From Ceratotherium simum simum (lineage: Eukaryota; Chordata; Mammalia; Perissodactyla; Rhinocerotidae), in the NCBI RefSeq assembly GCF_000283155.1, contig NW_004454177.1, positions 20,707,066 to 20,771,065 of the forward strand: DNA of 64,000 nucleotides. The letters are read 5' to 3'. The position numbers and the translations under genes are program-made. The notes under the pieces are model-generated. The model did no database searches. It saw nothing but the letters and a program-made list of their open reading frames with translations, and was not told the DNA's origin. This document shows positions 33,071 to 45,690 of the stretch, one piece after another. Within the stretch, counting starts at the first letter, position 1; each line of letters opens with the position of its first letter.

Positions 33071-33464
33071 TAAGATTACTGATCTCTGGACATTGAGGAG
33101 AGCTTTTAAGTGTATATGTTTAAAGAAGAGTGAAGAGATTAAGATTAGATTGACTAAGACTTGAAGATTCATATTCAGAAGTGGTTAGAATTAAAGTTTG
33201 GGAAGTTAGAATGTTAGTATATGGATGAATTGGGAGAGAATCAGTGATTTAAAGCAAGAGAATAGAGAGAAGGTTCTGGGAGTTTTCAATAGTGAGGAAG
33301 GTGATTGGAAGGACTTTTATAGTTGGAGAGAAATACCAGGTTTGAATCTCAGAGTAAAGTAGGGCTGTGTGATAAGCTGGTTCAAGGTAGAACTATTTAC
33401 GGATGCCAGTATGTCCAGAAGTTGAAAGTCAATAGTCAACAATATGAATATCAATGTTTACCAA
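33071..33464. other. Intron 2 sequence, nothing recognised
   Basis: Purine-rich; possibly a continuation of old L2, but not assignable. Confidence 0.35.
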
Positions 33465-33715
33465 GGATAATAATGATAATAATGCCATTTAGAGTTCTTT
33501 CTATGCGCTAGTGACTATGTAAGTGTCTTATGGGTCTTAACTCATTTAATCCTTGTAATGTAGATATTATTATTACTCTCACTTTACAGATAAGGAAACC
33601 AAGGCCCAGAGATGTTGAATTGCCTTAATTACAGTTAGGGAGTGGTGGAGTCAGGATTCAAACCCAAATGGTGTGACTCCAGAATCCATGCTCTCAACCA
33701 CTATACTTCCTTTCT
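33465..33715 (-). repeat. MIR, antisense
   Basis: TTAACTCATTTAATCCTTGT, CACTTTACAGATAAGGAAAC, AGTCAGGATTCAAACCCAAA, CCATGCTCTCAACCACTATA: full antisense MIR order. Confidence 0.85.
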
Positions 33716-34555
33716 CATAATAGGAAATGTGGTTTAAATTTCGAAGAAAAACGATAGAGGGTTGGAACAAAAAAGTGTGAGCCAAGTGATAAAACAAACA
33801 TCTAGGAAGGTAAAAGTGAATCCCAAAGGAGAATGCAAGACCAAGGGTGATTAGAAGTATGTGAAAGAAATGGATAGATGATGTTAACTTCACATTTAGG
33901 GCAGCAATGAGAAGACAGTCAGGGACCAAGAGCCAGTTCCCCCACCTCTCCTCCAAGATAGGAGTGGGAGATGATAAAGCCTATAAAGAAGTCACCCAGG
34001 AAAACTGGGTTTCTCTTGGTATGAGACAGAAGAGAGAAGAGGCAAAAGAAACCACTCTGGAAGTGAGGGTGTGGGGGTAGGGAGAGATGATCTTTCTTAA
34101 GCTAAAAAATGAATCAGCCAAGAAGCAATTGGTTGAATTGTCCACTGCATTCCTTTACTGAGACTTGGCAGGAACCAGGAAGTAATCAAGAATTGCCTTG
34201 ATACCTTTCAAGCAGGTAAAGTCATAATGACCTGCCAGTCCTATAAATGCAGACTAGTGACCTGGTATTAAGAAGGAAAGGATCATTTCTCATTGGTTTA
34301 CCTCTGTATTCACTGTAACTGGCTCAGTTATGTGCTAGGAATATACTAGACATTCAATAAATAACTGTTTGCTAAATGAATCAATCATCATAACTGATGA
34401 TGCCAAGCTCTTATTCTTTGGATGCTTTACAGTGTGACAGCATTTGTAGTGAATACATTTGATGGAATATGGTTGGACAAATATTGTGATACACTTGAAA
34501 CATATTATTTAGAAGACAGGCTAAGTACGTATTGATGGATTTTTAATTATATTAC
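33716..34555. other. Intron 2 sequence, mostly unassigned; short L2/MIR tail near 34300-34380
   Basis: GTGCTAGGAATATACTAGAC...AATAAATAACTGTTTGC resembles an L2/MIR 3' end. The rest shows no gene or named repeat. Confidence 0.4.
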
Positions 34556-34559
34556 ATTC

Positions 34560-35020
34560 TCATTTTTTCTAGCTTTATTGAGGTATAATTGACAAAATTG
34601 TGAGCTATTAAAGAGTACAATGTGATAATTTGAGATACATATACATTGTGAAAGGATTCTCCCCATCAAGTTAATTAACATATCCATCACCTCACATATT
34701 TGCCTCTTTTTTGGCAAGAAGATTTAAGTTCTACTCTCTTAGCAAATTTCAATATGCAATGCAGTGTTAGGAATTATAGTCACTATGTGATACATTAGGT
34801 CCTCAGACCTTATTTATTTTATAATTGAAAATTTGTACCCTTTTACCAACCTCTCCCTATTTCCCCCAGCCCCTGGCAACCGCTTTTCTACTCTCTGTTT
34901 CTATCAATTTGATTTTTTTTTTATTCCACATATAGGTGATACCGTGTAGTATTTTTCTTTCTCTGTCTGGCTTATTTCACTTAGCATAATGTCCTCTAGG
35001 TTTATCTCTTTTGTTGTTCT
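34560..35020 (-). mobile_element. L1 3' UTR fragment, antisense
   Basis: TAGCTTTATTGAGGTATAAT, CAAGTTAATTAACATATCCA, TCCCCCAGCCCCTGGCAACC, GCTTATTTCACTTAGCATAA follow the reverse complement of an L1MA/MB-type 3' region. Confidence 0.8.
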
Positions 35021-35034
35021 TGTTCATTATTAAT

Positions 35035-35330
35035 TAACCAAGTATTTATTGAGCACCTGCTCTATGCCAGGCACTATGCTAGGTGCTAATTGAAAAAGCA
35101 GTAAAACAGGACAGATCTAGCTGGCTACAGCCCTAGTGGAATTGATATTAGAGTAGAAGAAAGGGACATTCTATCAATTAGCATGCATATAAGTAATTAT
35201 AGATGTGCTAAGTGATTAGTTTTTGCAATGCCTGGACAACTAGAGAACTGACCCATCTGTCAGAAGCTGGGGATGGTGGGAAAAACCTTTTCTGGAATTA
35301 GAGAGACACCATGATAAGTAGACCACAGAG
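35035..35330 (-). repeat. L2 fragment, antisense
   Basis: AAGTATTTATTGAGCACCTG, TATGCCAGGCACTATGCTAG and the downstream internal part. It lies between two antisense L1 pieces. Confidence 0.7.
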
Positions 35331-35479
35331 GAAACCGGACAGAAATGAAATATTTTTATGAATAATGTATTTCTTTCAAAAGTTGAGTAGAGTTGGTATC
35401 ATAGACTAAAACTGAAAATGGATTTGGTAGCATAGTTCTCCCTGGTATGGCTTCCAAAATAGAAATAATGAACATTCAA

Positions 35480-38400
35480 ATTTTTTTAAGAGTTTATTAT
35501 TTTTTAGTGCAATTTTAGTTTCATAGTAAAATTGAGAGGAAGGTACAGAGATTTCCCATATACTTCCTGCCCTGACACATGCATAGCCTCCCCTGTTGTC
35601 AACATCTTTCACCAGAGTAGTACATTTGTTACAATTGATAAACCTACATTAATCTATCATAATCTCCCAAAGTCCAAAGTTTACATTAGGGTTTACTCTT
35701 GGTGGTGTACATTCTATGGGTTTGGATAGATGTACAATGACATATATCTATCATTATGATATCATACCGAGTAGTTTCACTGCCAAAAAAATCCTCTGTG
35801 CTACACCTATTTATCCCTCTTTCCTCCCTAATCCCTGGCAAACACTTATTTTTTCACTATCTCCATAGTTTTACCTTTTCCAGGAATGTCATATAGTTTC
35901 ACTTAGGCATATGCATTTAAGTTTCCTCCATGTCTTCTCATGGCTTGATAGCTTATTTCTTTTTAGCACTGAATAATATTGCATTGTCTGAATGTAGCAC
36001 AGTTTTTCCACTCACCTGCTGAAGGACATCTTGGTTGCTTCCAAGTTTTAGAAATTATGAATAAAGCTGCTGTAAACATCCATGTGCAGGTTTTTGTGTG
36101 ACATAAGTTTTCAACTTCTTTGGGTAAGTACCAAGGAGTGTGATTGCTAGATCGTATGGTAAGAGTATATTCAGTTTTGTAAGAAACTATCAAACTGTCA
36201 TCCGTAGTGGCTGTACTATTTTGCATTCCTACTGTCAATGAGTGAGAATTCCTGTTGCTCCACATCCTTGTCTGCATTTGGTATTGTCTGTGTTCTGGAT
36301 TTTGGCCATTCTAATTGGTGTGTAATGGTGTCTCATTGTTTTAATTTGCAATTCCCTGATGACAGATGATATGGAGCATCTTTTCTTAAGTTTATTTGCC
36401 ATCTGTATATCTTCTTTGGTGAGATATCTGATAAGGTCTTTGGCCCATGATTTAATCAGGATGTTTTCTTATTGTTGAGTTTTAAGAGTTCTTTGTATAT
36501 GTTACATAACAGTTCTTTAACTGTTATGTCTTTTGCAAATATTTTCTCCCACTCTGTGTCTTTTTATTCTCTTGACAGTGTCTTTTGCAGAGCAGAACGT
36601 TTTACCTTTAATGAAATCCAGTTCCTCAATTCTTTCTTTCATGGATCATGACTTTGATGTTGTATCTAAAAAGTCATTGCCAAACTCAAGGTCATCTAGA
36701 TTTGCTTCTTTGTTTTCTTTTAGGAGTTTTATGGTTTTGTGTTTTACATTTAGCTCTATGATCCATTTCTAGTTAATTTTTGTAAAGGGTGTGTGTCTAG
36801 ATTCACTTTTTTGTGTGTGGATGTCTAGTTGTTCCAGCACCATTTGTTAAAGAGACTGTCTTTGCGCCATTGTATTGCCTTTGCTCCTTTGTCAAAGATC
36901 ATTTGACTGTATTTATGTGGGTCTATTTCTAGGCTTTCAATTCTGTTCCATTGATCTATTTGTTTACTGTTTCACCAATACCACACTGTCTTGATTACCA
37001 TAGCTTTATAGTAAGTCTTAAAGTCAGGTAGTGTCAGTCCTCTAACTTCAATATTGTGTTAGCTATTCTGGGTCTTTTGCATCTCCATATAAACTTTCGA
37101 TTTACTTTGTCAATATCCATAAAATAACTTCCTGGTATTTTGATTGGGTTTGCATTGAATCTGTGGATCATATTAGGAAGAATTGACATCTTGACAATAT
37201 TGAATCTTCCTATCCATAAACATGGAATATCTCTCCTTTTATTTAGTTCTTTTATCTTAAGCAGGTTTTTTTGGTTTTCCTCATATAGATCTTATACATA
37301 TTTTGTTACATTTATACCTGTGTTCATTTTTTGGGGTGCTAATGGAAATGGTATTGTGTTTTTAATTTCAACTTCCACTTGTTCATTGCTGATATATAAG
37401 AAAGCGACTGACTGTAGTATATTGGCCTTCTATCCTGCAACCTTGGTATAATTGCTAATTAGCTCCAGAAGTTTTGTCAGTTCTTTCAGATTTCTACGTA
37501 GAAGAGCATGTCATCTGCAAACAAAGACAGTTTCATTTCTTTCTTCCCAATGAGTATACCTTTTATTTCTTTTGCTTGTCCTATTGCATTAGTAGGACTT
37601 CTACTACAATGTTGAAAATGAATGATGAGAGGAGGCATACTTGCCTTGTTCCTGATCTAATGGGAAAGCTTCTTGTTTCTCACCATTATGTATGACATTA
37701 GCTGTAGGTTTTTTGTAGATATTTTTTGTCAAGTTGAGGAAGTTCCCCTCTATTCCTAGTTCATTGAGAGTTTTTGTCATGAATGAGTGTTGGATTTTGT
37801 CAAATGCTTTTTCTGCATCTTGTTGATATGATTATGTGATTTTTCCTTTTTAGTTTATTGATATGATGGAATACACTAATTAACTTCTGAATGTCGAACC
37901 AGCTTTGCATACCTTGGATAAATCTCATTTGGTTGTGGTGAATAATCCTTGTTATACGTTTTTGGATTTGATTTGCTAATATTTTGTTGAGGATTTTTGC
38001 ATCTATGTTCATGAGAGATATTACTCTTTAGATTTCTTTTCTTGTAATGTCTTTGTCTGGTTTTGTATTAAGGTAATGCTGGCCTCTTAGAATGAGTTAG
38101 GAAGCATCCCCTCTGTTTCTGTCTCTGAAAGAGATTGTGGAGAATTGGCATAATTTCTTCCTTAAATGTTTAGTAGAATTCACCCATGAACCCATCTGGG
38201 CATGGTGCTTTCTGCTTTGGAAAGTTATTAATGATTGATTAAATTTCCTCAATAGATATAGGCCTGTTCAGATTGTCTGTTTCTTCTTCTGTGAGTTTTG
38301 GCAGATTTGTCTTTCAAGGCATTGGTCAATTTCATCTAGGTTATCAAGTTTGTGAGTAAAGAGTTGTTCATAGTATTCCTTTATTATCCTTTTAATGTCC

Positions 38401-39475
38401 ATAGGATCTATAGTGATGTCCTCTTTTTCACTTCTGATATTAGTAATTTTTGTCCTCTCTCTTTTTTTCTTAATTAGCCTGGCAAGAAGTTTATTGATTT
38501 TATTGAGCTTTGCAAAGAACCAGCTTTTGGTTTTGTTTATCTTCCTTATTGATTTCCTGTTTTCAATTTCATTGATTTCTGATCTAGTTTTTAAAATTTC
38601 TTTTCGTCTATTTTATTTAGCTTAATTTGCTCTTCTTCTTCTAGTTTCCCAAAGTGAAAGCTTAGATGATCGATTTTAGATCTTTCTTCTTTTCGAATAT
38701 ACACATTTAATGCTATAAATTTCCCTCTAAGCACTGCTTTTGCTGTATACCACAGATTTTGATAATTTGTATTTTTGTTTTCATTTAGTTCAAAATATTT
38801 TAAAATTTCTCTTGAGATATCTTTTTTGATTCATGTGTCATTTAAAAGTGTGTTGTTAAATCTCCACATATTTGTGGACTTTCCAGTTGACTTTCTGTTA
38901 TTGATTTCTAGTTTAATTCCACTGTGGTTTGAGAGCAGACAGTATATGATTTCTATTCTTTAAATTTTTTAAGGTGTGTTTTATGGCCTAGGATGTGGCT
39001 TTCTTGGTGAGTGTTCTATGTGAACTTGAGAAGAATATGTATTCTGTTGCTGTTGGATGAAGTAGTCTACAGATGTCCGTTATATCCAGTTGATTGATGA
39101 TGTTGTTGAGTTCAACTGTGTCCTTGCTGATTTTCTGCCTACTGATCTGTCCATTTCTGATAGAGAGGTGTTGAAGTGTCCAACTATAATAGTAGATTTA
39201 TCTATTTCTCCTTGCAGTTCAATCAGTCCTTGCCTCACAAAACTTGGATGCTCTGTTGTTAGACACATACACCTTAAGGATTGTTATGTCTTCTTGGAGA
39301 GTTGACCCCTTTATCATTATATAATGTCCCTCTTGATCCCTAATAACTTTCCTTGCTTTGAAGTCTGCTCCATTTGTACATGCAAATTTTTATCGACAAA
39401 TTTATTAATTATTTTTCCTGTCTTTAGAGCTCTTTAATGCTTTCTCCATCTTTTGTAGTCTACAAATTCTCCAGC
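35480..39475 (-). mobile_element. Long antisense L1 in PGR intron 2 (3' UTR and most of ORF2)
   Basis: From the 3' UTR (AGAGTTTATTATTTTTTAGT) through the ORF2 C-terminus (GGACATCTTGGTTGCTTCCA), the reverse transcriptase region (ORF on the minus strand 37800-38012 with [16 protein letters not shown]) to endonuclease-side sequence near 39,400. The longest open frames are ~100 codons, so it is inactive. About 4 kb, antisense to PGR. Confidence 0.85.
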
Positions 39476-40744
39476 AATCCTTTCTACCATAATTTCTTCG
39501 ATTAATATTTGGGATCTTGAGAAGATAATTTGCCAATTTAATTTAATTTTCTCTCCAGTACAGTCTACCTATGGCAGTTTTCCTGTTACCCTAAAAACAA
39601 ACATGTAGTAATTCACTGGATGTAACTTCTAAGCTCTATAAATAATAATAAATATTATTAATAATAGATAATAAATTGGATAATTTATTCTCAAGCTACA
39701 GGTCTCTCAGTTGAATATTTAGCAAGAGTAGTGAGCTGATTTTAACCACAGTTTTGCATTATGACCTATTAAAGTAAGCCTCCACTTTACTGAAAAAGAA
39801 ATGGTTAGAAAGATAGCATTTGGTGTCATCTGCTCAATATTTGGTTATGTGGGGTTCTCAGATTACTAATGCTCCTTCAGAACCTGCATCTTAATGCCAC
39901 TGCAAGAACCTGAGGGGGAAGCACTGGTATTAAGACTTGCTGATGCTACAGCTAGTGCTCCGGCTCCAGCCTTTGAGTTTTTGTACTTTAACTACTCAAG
40001 TAATGCAACAATACATTCTCCTTTAAAAAATTAAACCATTACCAATAAGGCTTAAGTCCTCTTTGATTAACACCTCTGATCTGTTTCCTTTCCTACCATT
40101 CTTCTATGCCTCTATCTCAGATTTTTACACGCGTATGTGTAATATATTGTTTTGAATATGTTTGTACGTAAATAGTATCACATATCATAATTTGTGTATC
40201 ATTTCTCATCTTATTTTTTCATGCAGCAATGACTTGAAGCCCAGTATGTTTATGTCCTAGCTCGTTCTTCTAATTATTGCATAATACTTCATAGTATAAA
40301 AATCTTTATTAAGGCATTGCTATTACACCATTACTTGAGTAAGCATTTATTGCGCTTGCCTCCTTGGGTACATGTCTTGCTCCTCTTTCCAGAATATAAT
40401 TGAGTATTTTGGTACAGCTCTAAGTGAATTAGATGATTAGCTTCCTTCATGATGCAAAAATGATTTAATTCATCAATTTATTCCCTCCCTTCCACATGTA
40501 TTGACACTTACTACATTTAAAAGTTGCTTGTGCTGAGACTACAAAGATGAGTATATATGCAGTCCCTGTCTTTGACGTGCACAAAACCAAAAAGAAGAAA
40601 ACAAAAACAAAAGAAAAATACTGTTATATAATTAGTGAACATGAGAATACTTTGATATGACTTATGCCAAAGCCATAGTGTTCAATTAGACAAATCTCGA
40701 AGGATTACAGTTTGTTCCAGTAACATATCCTGATGTTGTGTGAG
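39476..40744. other. Intron 2 sequence, mostly unassigned
   Basis: A short AT-rich (AATAAT)n stretch at ~39640-39680; 40080-40330 (CATAATACTTCATAGTATAA) resembles an unclassified old antisense repeat. No gene. Confidence 0.4.
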
Positions 40745-40749
40745 AGGCT

Positions 40750-40975
40750 TATTCATTTAACAAACACTTAAGTACCCTTGACTATGACCCAGGCACTGTT
40801 CTAAGTGCTTTACTGTCTTAAGTCCTTTAATCCTTCTAAGAGTCCTGCAAGGTGGAGGTACTCTTATTATCTGTGTTTCACAAATGAGTATACAGAGAGG
40901 TCACTATAAAGTGTGGGGGCCAAGATTCAAACCCAGGGCTCTGACTCCAACTTCTGTGTTTTGTGTGCTTGTGTT
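40750..40975 (-). repeat. MIR, antisense
   Basis: CCCAGGCACTGTTCTAAGTG, AGTCCTTTAATCCTTCTAAG, TTCACAAATGAGTATACAGA, GATTCAAACCCAGGGCTCTG. Confidence 0.8.
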
Positions 40976-42079
40976 CTGTCTCTCTAGATTGTTTTGTATT
41001 TGAACAAATATTAATTATTTTATAATTTTTCAGACAAACACATGATCTCTTACAGGAGACTGGTGTTCAAGTTGTGCTCCTTAACTCAGTCCCATTCCTT
41101 TTTCAGCCCAGAACAGTTCTGTTTTTGTGTGTTTATGTGGGTTACACTTCCACTTAAGATTTTATTTGAGCAAAGGATTCCCCGCCAACTTTTTTTTTAA
41201 ATACTGCTGCATTATGACAGGAAGCCCTTAGGCCTCGATCAAGTATTTATTCAGGTACTTGAGCGAATCCTAAACAGTTTCTTCACTTTATTCGCTGATA
41301 GCTTTTTGACATCTGTGCAAAGATAGGATGAACATTTGATCAAGATATCAAATCCAGCTGTTCAGTATTCTAACAGAATGTCAGCATTATCACCTGAAAA
41401 TCCCATCTGAGTTATAGAGCTCTAGCTTTGTCAGAAAAACAAAGTAACTCCAGGGAATCTTTCATCAGTAACTTCTTTAAAATATTGATTAAAATAATTG
41501 ATACTTGAGACAGAAACTCCAAAACAGGCACATTAATCATTTGCCTTCCTGGGTTTTTAAACTTCATCCTCATTTAGAACATTAGAAAGTCACATTTAAA
41601 GTCTTAGATCTTCCATATCTACCTAATTTGTAGAAGGACAAATGAACACAATACCCTTCTTGTTGCTGGATGACCCTCATGTAATAAACTACATAATGCA
41701 TACCTCACATAATTTATCAGTCTATTGTGTTTTCCTTTAAACTCCTACAAAGCAAAGAATTAAACTGTCATGCTCAATTTTTTTTTAATGTAATTAACTT
41801 AGGTTTTTGGTTTTATTCTCAACTGCTGCTATAGCCTCTGGTGTTACGTACTTTATATAACATTTTAAGGAATCATATAATTTTTTTCTTGAAGCATAGT
41901 ACTCAATAATAATCTTTATTTCTTCAGAAAAAAATACTTCTAATGTTATTTTCTCTTTTATGGCAAAGTGATTTATTTATGAGGTTGAATAAAAAAGTAG
42001 TGAGTATGGACAATGAGTTCAAAACTATGCTGTGACATTTGCACGAGACAGAAAAATTAAAGTGTAAAAATAATGGTTA
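40976..42079. other. Intron 2 sequence, nothing recognised
   Basis: AT-rich; no exon, RNA gene or named repeat seen. Confidence 0.45.
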
Positions 42080-42575
42080 TCATTTACTAAATGTTGACTT
42101 AAATTCAGGTACTCTTCTAATCTTTTCACATGTATTAACTCGTTTAATCTTCATAATTATCCCCTGAGGCAGGTTCTATTTTCCTAATTTTACAGATGAG
42201 GTTCATTCAAGTTACTGAGAAGTAGTGCAGAACTCAGTTCCTGGAGCCCATGCTCCTATTCTCTACCAGCTGTTTACTGCCTCTACAGTAGAAGGTACAG
42301 CGCTTGATTTCAAGGAGCTTGCAGTGCATGTGAAAGTGACTGATTAACCAACAACCTACAGTTTAGTGCCTGGTTAAATTGTGTGATGCAGACTTGGAGT
42401 GCTGTAAGAGAATCAGGGAAGAAAGTACCAATAGCTATCATTACGGACTGCCTGTGTGTAATAGAAACTGTGCTTAATGCTTTATGTTCATTATCTCTGT
42501 TCTTATTCCCATTTTTTAGGTGTGTGAGCAGAGACTCAGAAGTTAAGTAACTTACCAAACATAGTAGGTAGTGCT
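42080..42575 (-). repeat. Two antisense MIR copies (42080-42290 and 42437-42575)
   Basis: First: ACATGTATTAACTCGTTTAA, AATTTTACAGATGAGGTTCA. Second: TAATGCTTTATGTTCATTAT, AGAGACTCAGAAGTTAAGTA. The ~150 bp between them has no clear identity. Confidence 0.65.
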
Positions 42576-42854
42576 AGAAGAGAATATTTATTTTTGTCCT
42601 GTAATAGTTAGAAAAGTTATTGGAAGAAGTAGAATTTACTTACAACCTTTTAAAAAATAGATGGGAGTTACAAGTTAAGAACCTTTTATTTTCAGGTGTA
42701 TTATTCAATAAATGGTCTTTGGACTACTGGCCTATTAAACAAAGGAAAAATTTCAGGTGGGTCAACAATTTAAGTGTTTTTTTTTTTTTTAAGAGAAAAG
42801 ACTCCTAAAAAGCATGGAAAGAAAAGGTGGAGGTATATGTTTGTAATCTTGGAG

Positions 42855-43640
42855 TGACAAAGCTTTCTAATATTGACATGAGATCCAGAATTCAAAACTA
42901 AATTTGGTTAATTTTGCTACATAAATAAATTTCAGACTTCTATAAGGCAAAAAACATGTCAAAGGATAAATTAGGAAACTATTTGTAACACATGTATAAG
43001 TCAAAAGAAAGTTATTACTAATACGTAAAATATTCCTGCAAACTACCAAGAAAAAAAGACAAAGAGCCAAAAAGAAAAATGAACAAAAGATATGAAGACA
43101 ATTCACAAAATAGTCTATGGAAGTATGAAAAATGCTCAACTCACTAATAACTTTGATTAAAATAATAATGGGCATTCCAGCAATCAGATTGATAAAACAA
43201 TGAATAATGACCATTTGAGAGTCTGAGGTCAATTTGGTCTTATCTATTAAATGGTATTCATTTCTTTGGCCCAACAATTCTATTACTAGAAACTGGTCCT
43301 TAAAAAAACTCTAGAAATGTGTAGAAATACCTCTAGGTGGATGTTTATTACTACATCATTCACAATACTGAGAAACTGAAAATAGCCCAAACGTCTGTTA
43401 ATAGGAGATTAATAAATTATGATATACTCTTGTAATGAAATACTCTGTGACATTTAAAAAGAGTGAACTAACTGTCTGTATTACAGATGTGAAAAGGTAT
43501 CTAAAATATATGATTTTGTGAAAAAGCAAGCAATGATATCATTTGGGGTAAAAATAATTTCACTCATTTGATATTACTATATATATAGAAAACAATCTGA
43601 AAAAAATATGTGCAAAAACTCCTTACTGTCAGGATATGAT
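42855..43640 (+). repeat. Old L1M ORF2-end fragment, sense
   Basis: AAATGCTCAACTCACTAATA, GCCCAACAATTCTATTACTA, GAAAATAGCCCAAACGTCTG, TTATGATATACTCTTGTAAT: the L1 ORF2 end, heavily diverged. Confidence 0.7.
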
Positions 43641-44889
43641 ATGATGATATGCTTTGTTCTTTAAGCAAGAATTTCCTGAGGAGGCTACTATTACACATCA
43701 ACCTGGTGCCTGATTTCCCGCGACACTAGCCCTACCTTGTCTGAGCTAGCCTCTGCTTCCCTGGTGCTGTCTAGTGGCTGTAGTGCACCACTTTTCACCC
43801 TCAGGTACCCTAGGAAGTTGAAAAAGACCATCAAAGAGTGACACTTATGGCAGAAAAATCCAAGTAAAAGGTTGCGGTCACCCTGCACCATAAATTACAG
43901 CATCCAGCCCGACTAGATGGAGCCAAAAGCTGATGGAGGTCTACAATTCCTCCTTCACAATCTCAATATCCAGAAAGCCCTGCAAACAAGAGTTTTGTTG
44001 TAGTCACTCATCAATAATACCTTACCTGACCTGACCTGAATTCATTTGGCAGCAGAACCTGACCCAACCTCACATTTTATAGGCTGTAGAATATTCATAC
44101 ATTTTGCTTCCTAAATATTAATATGTTTTAGTATGAAGATTTGCTCTATATCATCTTTCTAAAATCTAAACAGTTTTGAATTCTGAAACATATCTGGCCC
44201 AAAAGGTTTTAGCTAAGAGATTTCAGACATGTACAAAGAAATAAATTCATAGACTGTTAAACATGGTGCCCACTGGAGTTTTGCAATGTAGCAGCCTTGA
44301 AAATTACCACAAATGTTTATTAAACAATTATTGTTTTTTACTCTTCCTGTACTTTTACTACCATGCTGGGTAAGGCAGAGGGCTACAAAAGGTAAAGAAG
44401 CCATAATACCTACCTCATGGAGTTTTTAATTCCAACGGGGAGAAAAGACAACCACATAATAGGTAATATAAACTAAATGTGGTTTGGATTTTGAGGGGGA
44501 AAAGATCATATTTAAATAGGGAAATCAAAAAATGTTTTTGTGGGGAAGGTAGCATGTTAGATGGACAATTGAAAATGCACGCTTTTGACAGCAAGAGTTA
44601 TAATAATGGCTGTTATAAACAAAAAAATATGGAATGAGCAAAAGTACAATTTAGCTAAAGCATGAAACGTGGTCAGGGATCCAAGAATCTCTTGTAATTA
44701 TATATAACATTTTTGTGTTTTTTTTCTGGGGTGATTGCTCTCACAGTATTTTCAAAGGCATCAGTGACGCCTCTCCAAAAAATTTAGGTGCCACTTCCGT
44801 AAAGGAATGGTGAGAATTATTATTAAACAGAGGGTTGAGAAAATGTAGAATGACACAATGTGATGTTTGGCAATTAACTGAGTAGAGAA
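43641..44889. other. Intron 2 sequence including an unexplained GC-richer block at 43690-43930
   Basis: 43690-43930 has higher GC than its surroundings and matches no repeat I know. The remainder to 44889 is unassigned. Confidence 0.4.
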
Positions 44890-45290
44890 TGAGATGCCCC
44901 TAAAGATTTTTGAGCACTGTAGTGACATATTCCAATACTTTCAGAAAATTAATGTATTAGCAGTGAATAGGAAAGATTGAGGCAGGGTGGCTACGAGGGC
45001 ATGAGAACAGTCTGGGGATGGCACATCAAGGGCCTGAGCCAGGGTGGTGGCTGAGAGGAATGGGTTCAGTGGATAGATGGGAGCCAAGTTGAGTAGGGTA
45101 ATGAAAGTTCCACAAAAGAATTTTTTGGGGGAAAAAAGATGTAGATAGAGGAACTTTGACCTAAAGAAGTAGGAAGTATACGATTATTTTACTAAATAAA
45201 GGAGTGATGTTGAAAGTAGTATTTAGAGAGGATTATCCTCAGAGCACCATGCAAAATGGATTTGAACAGAAGTTAGATGCCTTTGAGTCA
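44890..45290. repeat. L2-like fragment
   Basis: GAGCACTGTAGTGACATATT, GATTGAGGCAGGGTGGCTAC, GGGCCTGAGCCAGGGTGGTG, GGATAGATGGGAGCCAAGTT follow a segment common in L2 copies. Strand not certain. Confidence 0.5.
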
Positions 45291-45449
45291 GAGAGAACGC
45301 CTATGGAGCTGATACATGGCTTATGAGATGTGGTTTAATTTCAAATTGTATATATTATATTCCATATAATATACTCACCAGGATATTGAAATAATATAAT
45401 CTTTTGTGCACAACATAACTTCTGAGAATTGAGACGTTCTGTTCTGTCA

Positions 45450-45690
45450 GTTCACTCATTCGTTTGCTCATTTATTCATTCATACAAAAACAAAAGCACA
45501 TATTCAGTGACTTCTTTGTGCCAGGATTTGTGTTCCATATTGAGACTCAAAAATGAACAAACTAAATTCATAAGTTAGCGAGAAAGAAATATAAACACAT
45601 TATTAAAATACAGTCTAGTAATATTTATGGGAGGTATGAACTACAAATTGTGGAAGCACAGGATAGGGAACAGCTAACTCTGGTGTAAAT
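45450..45690 (-). repeat. L2 fragment, antisense
   Basis: TCATTTATTCATTCATACAA, TTCTTTGTGCCAGGATTTGT, GACTCAAAAATGAACAAACT: diverged reverse complement of the L2 3' end. Confidence 0.5.
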
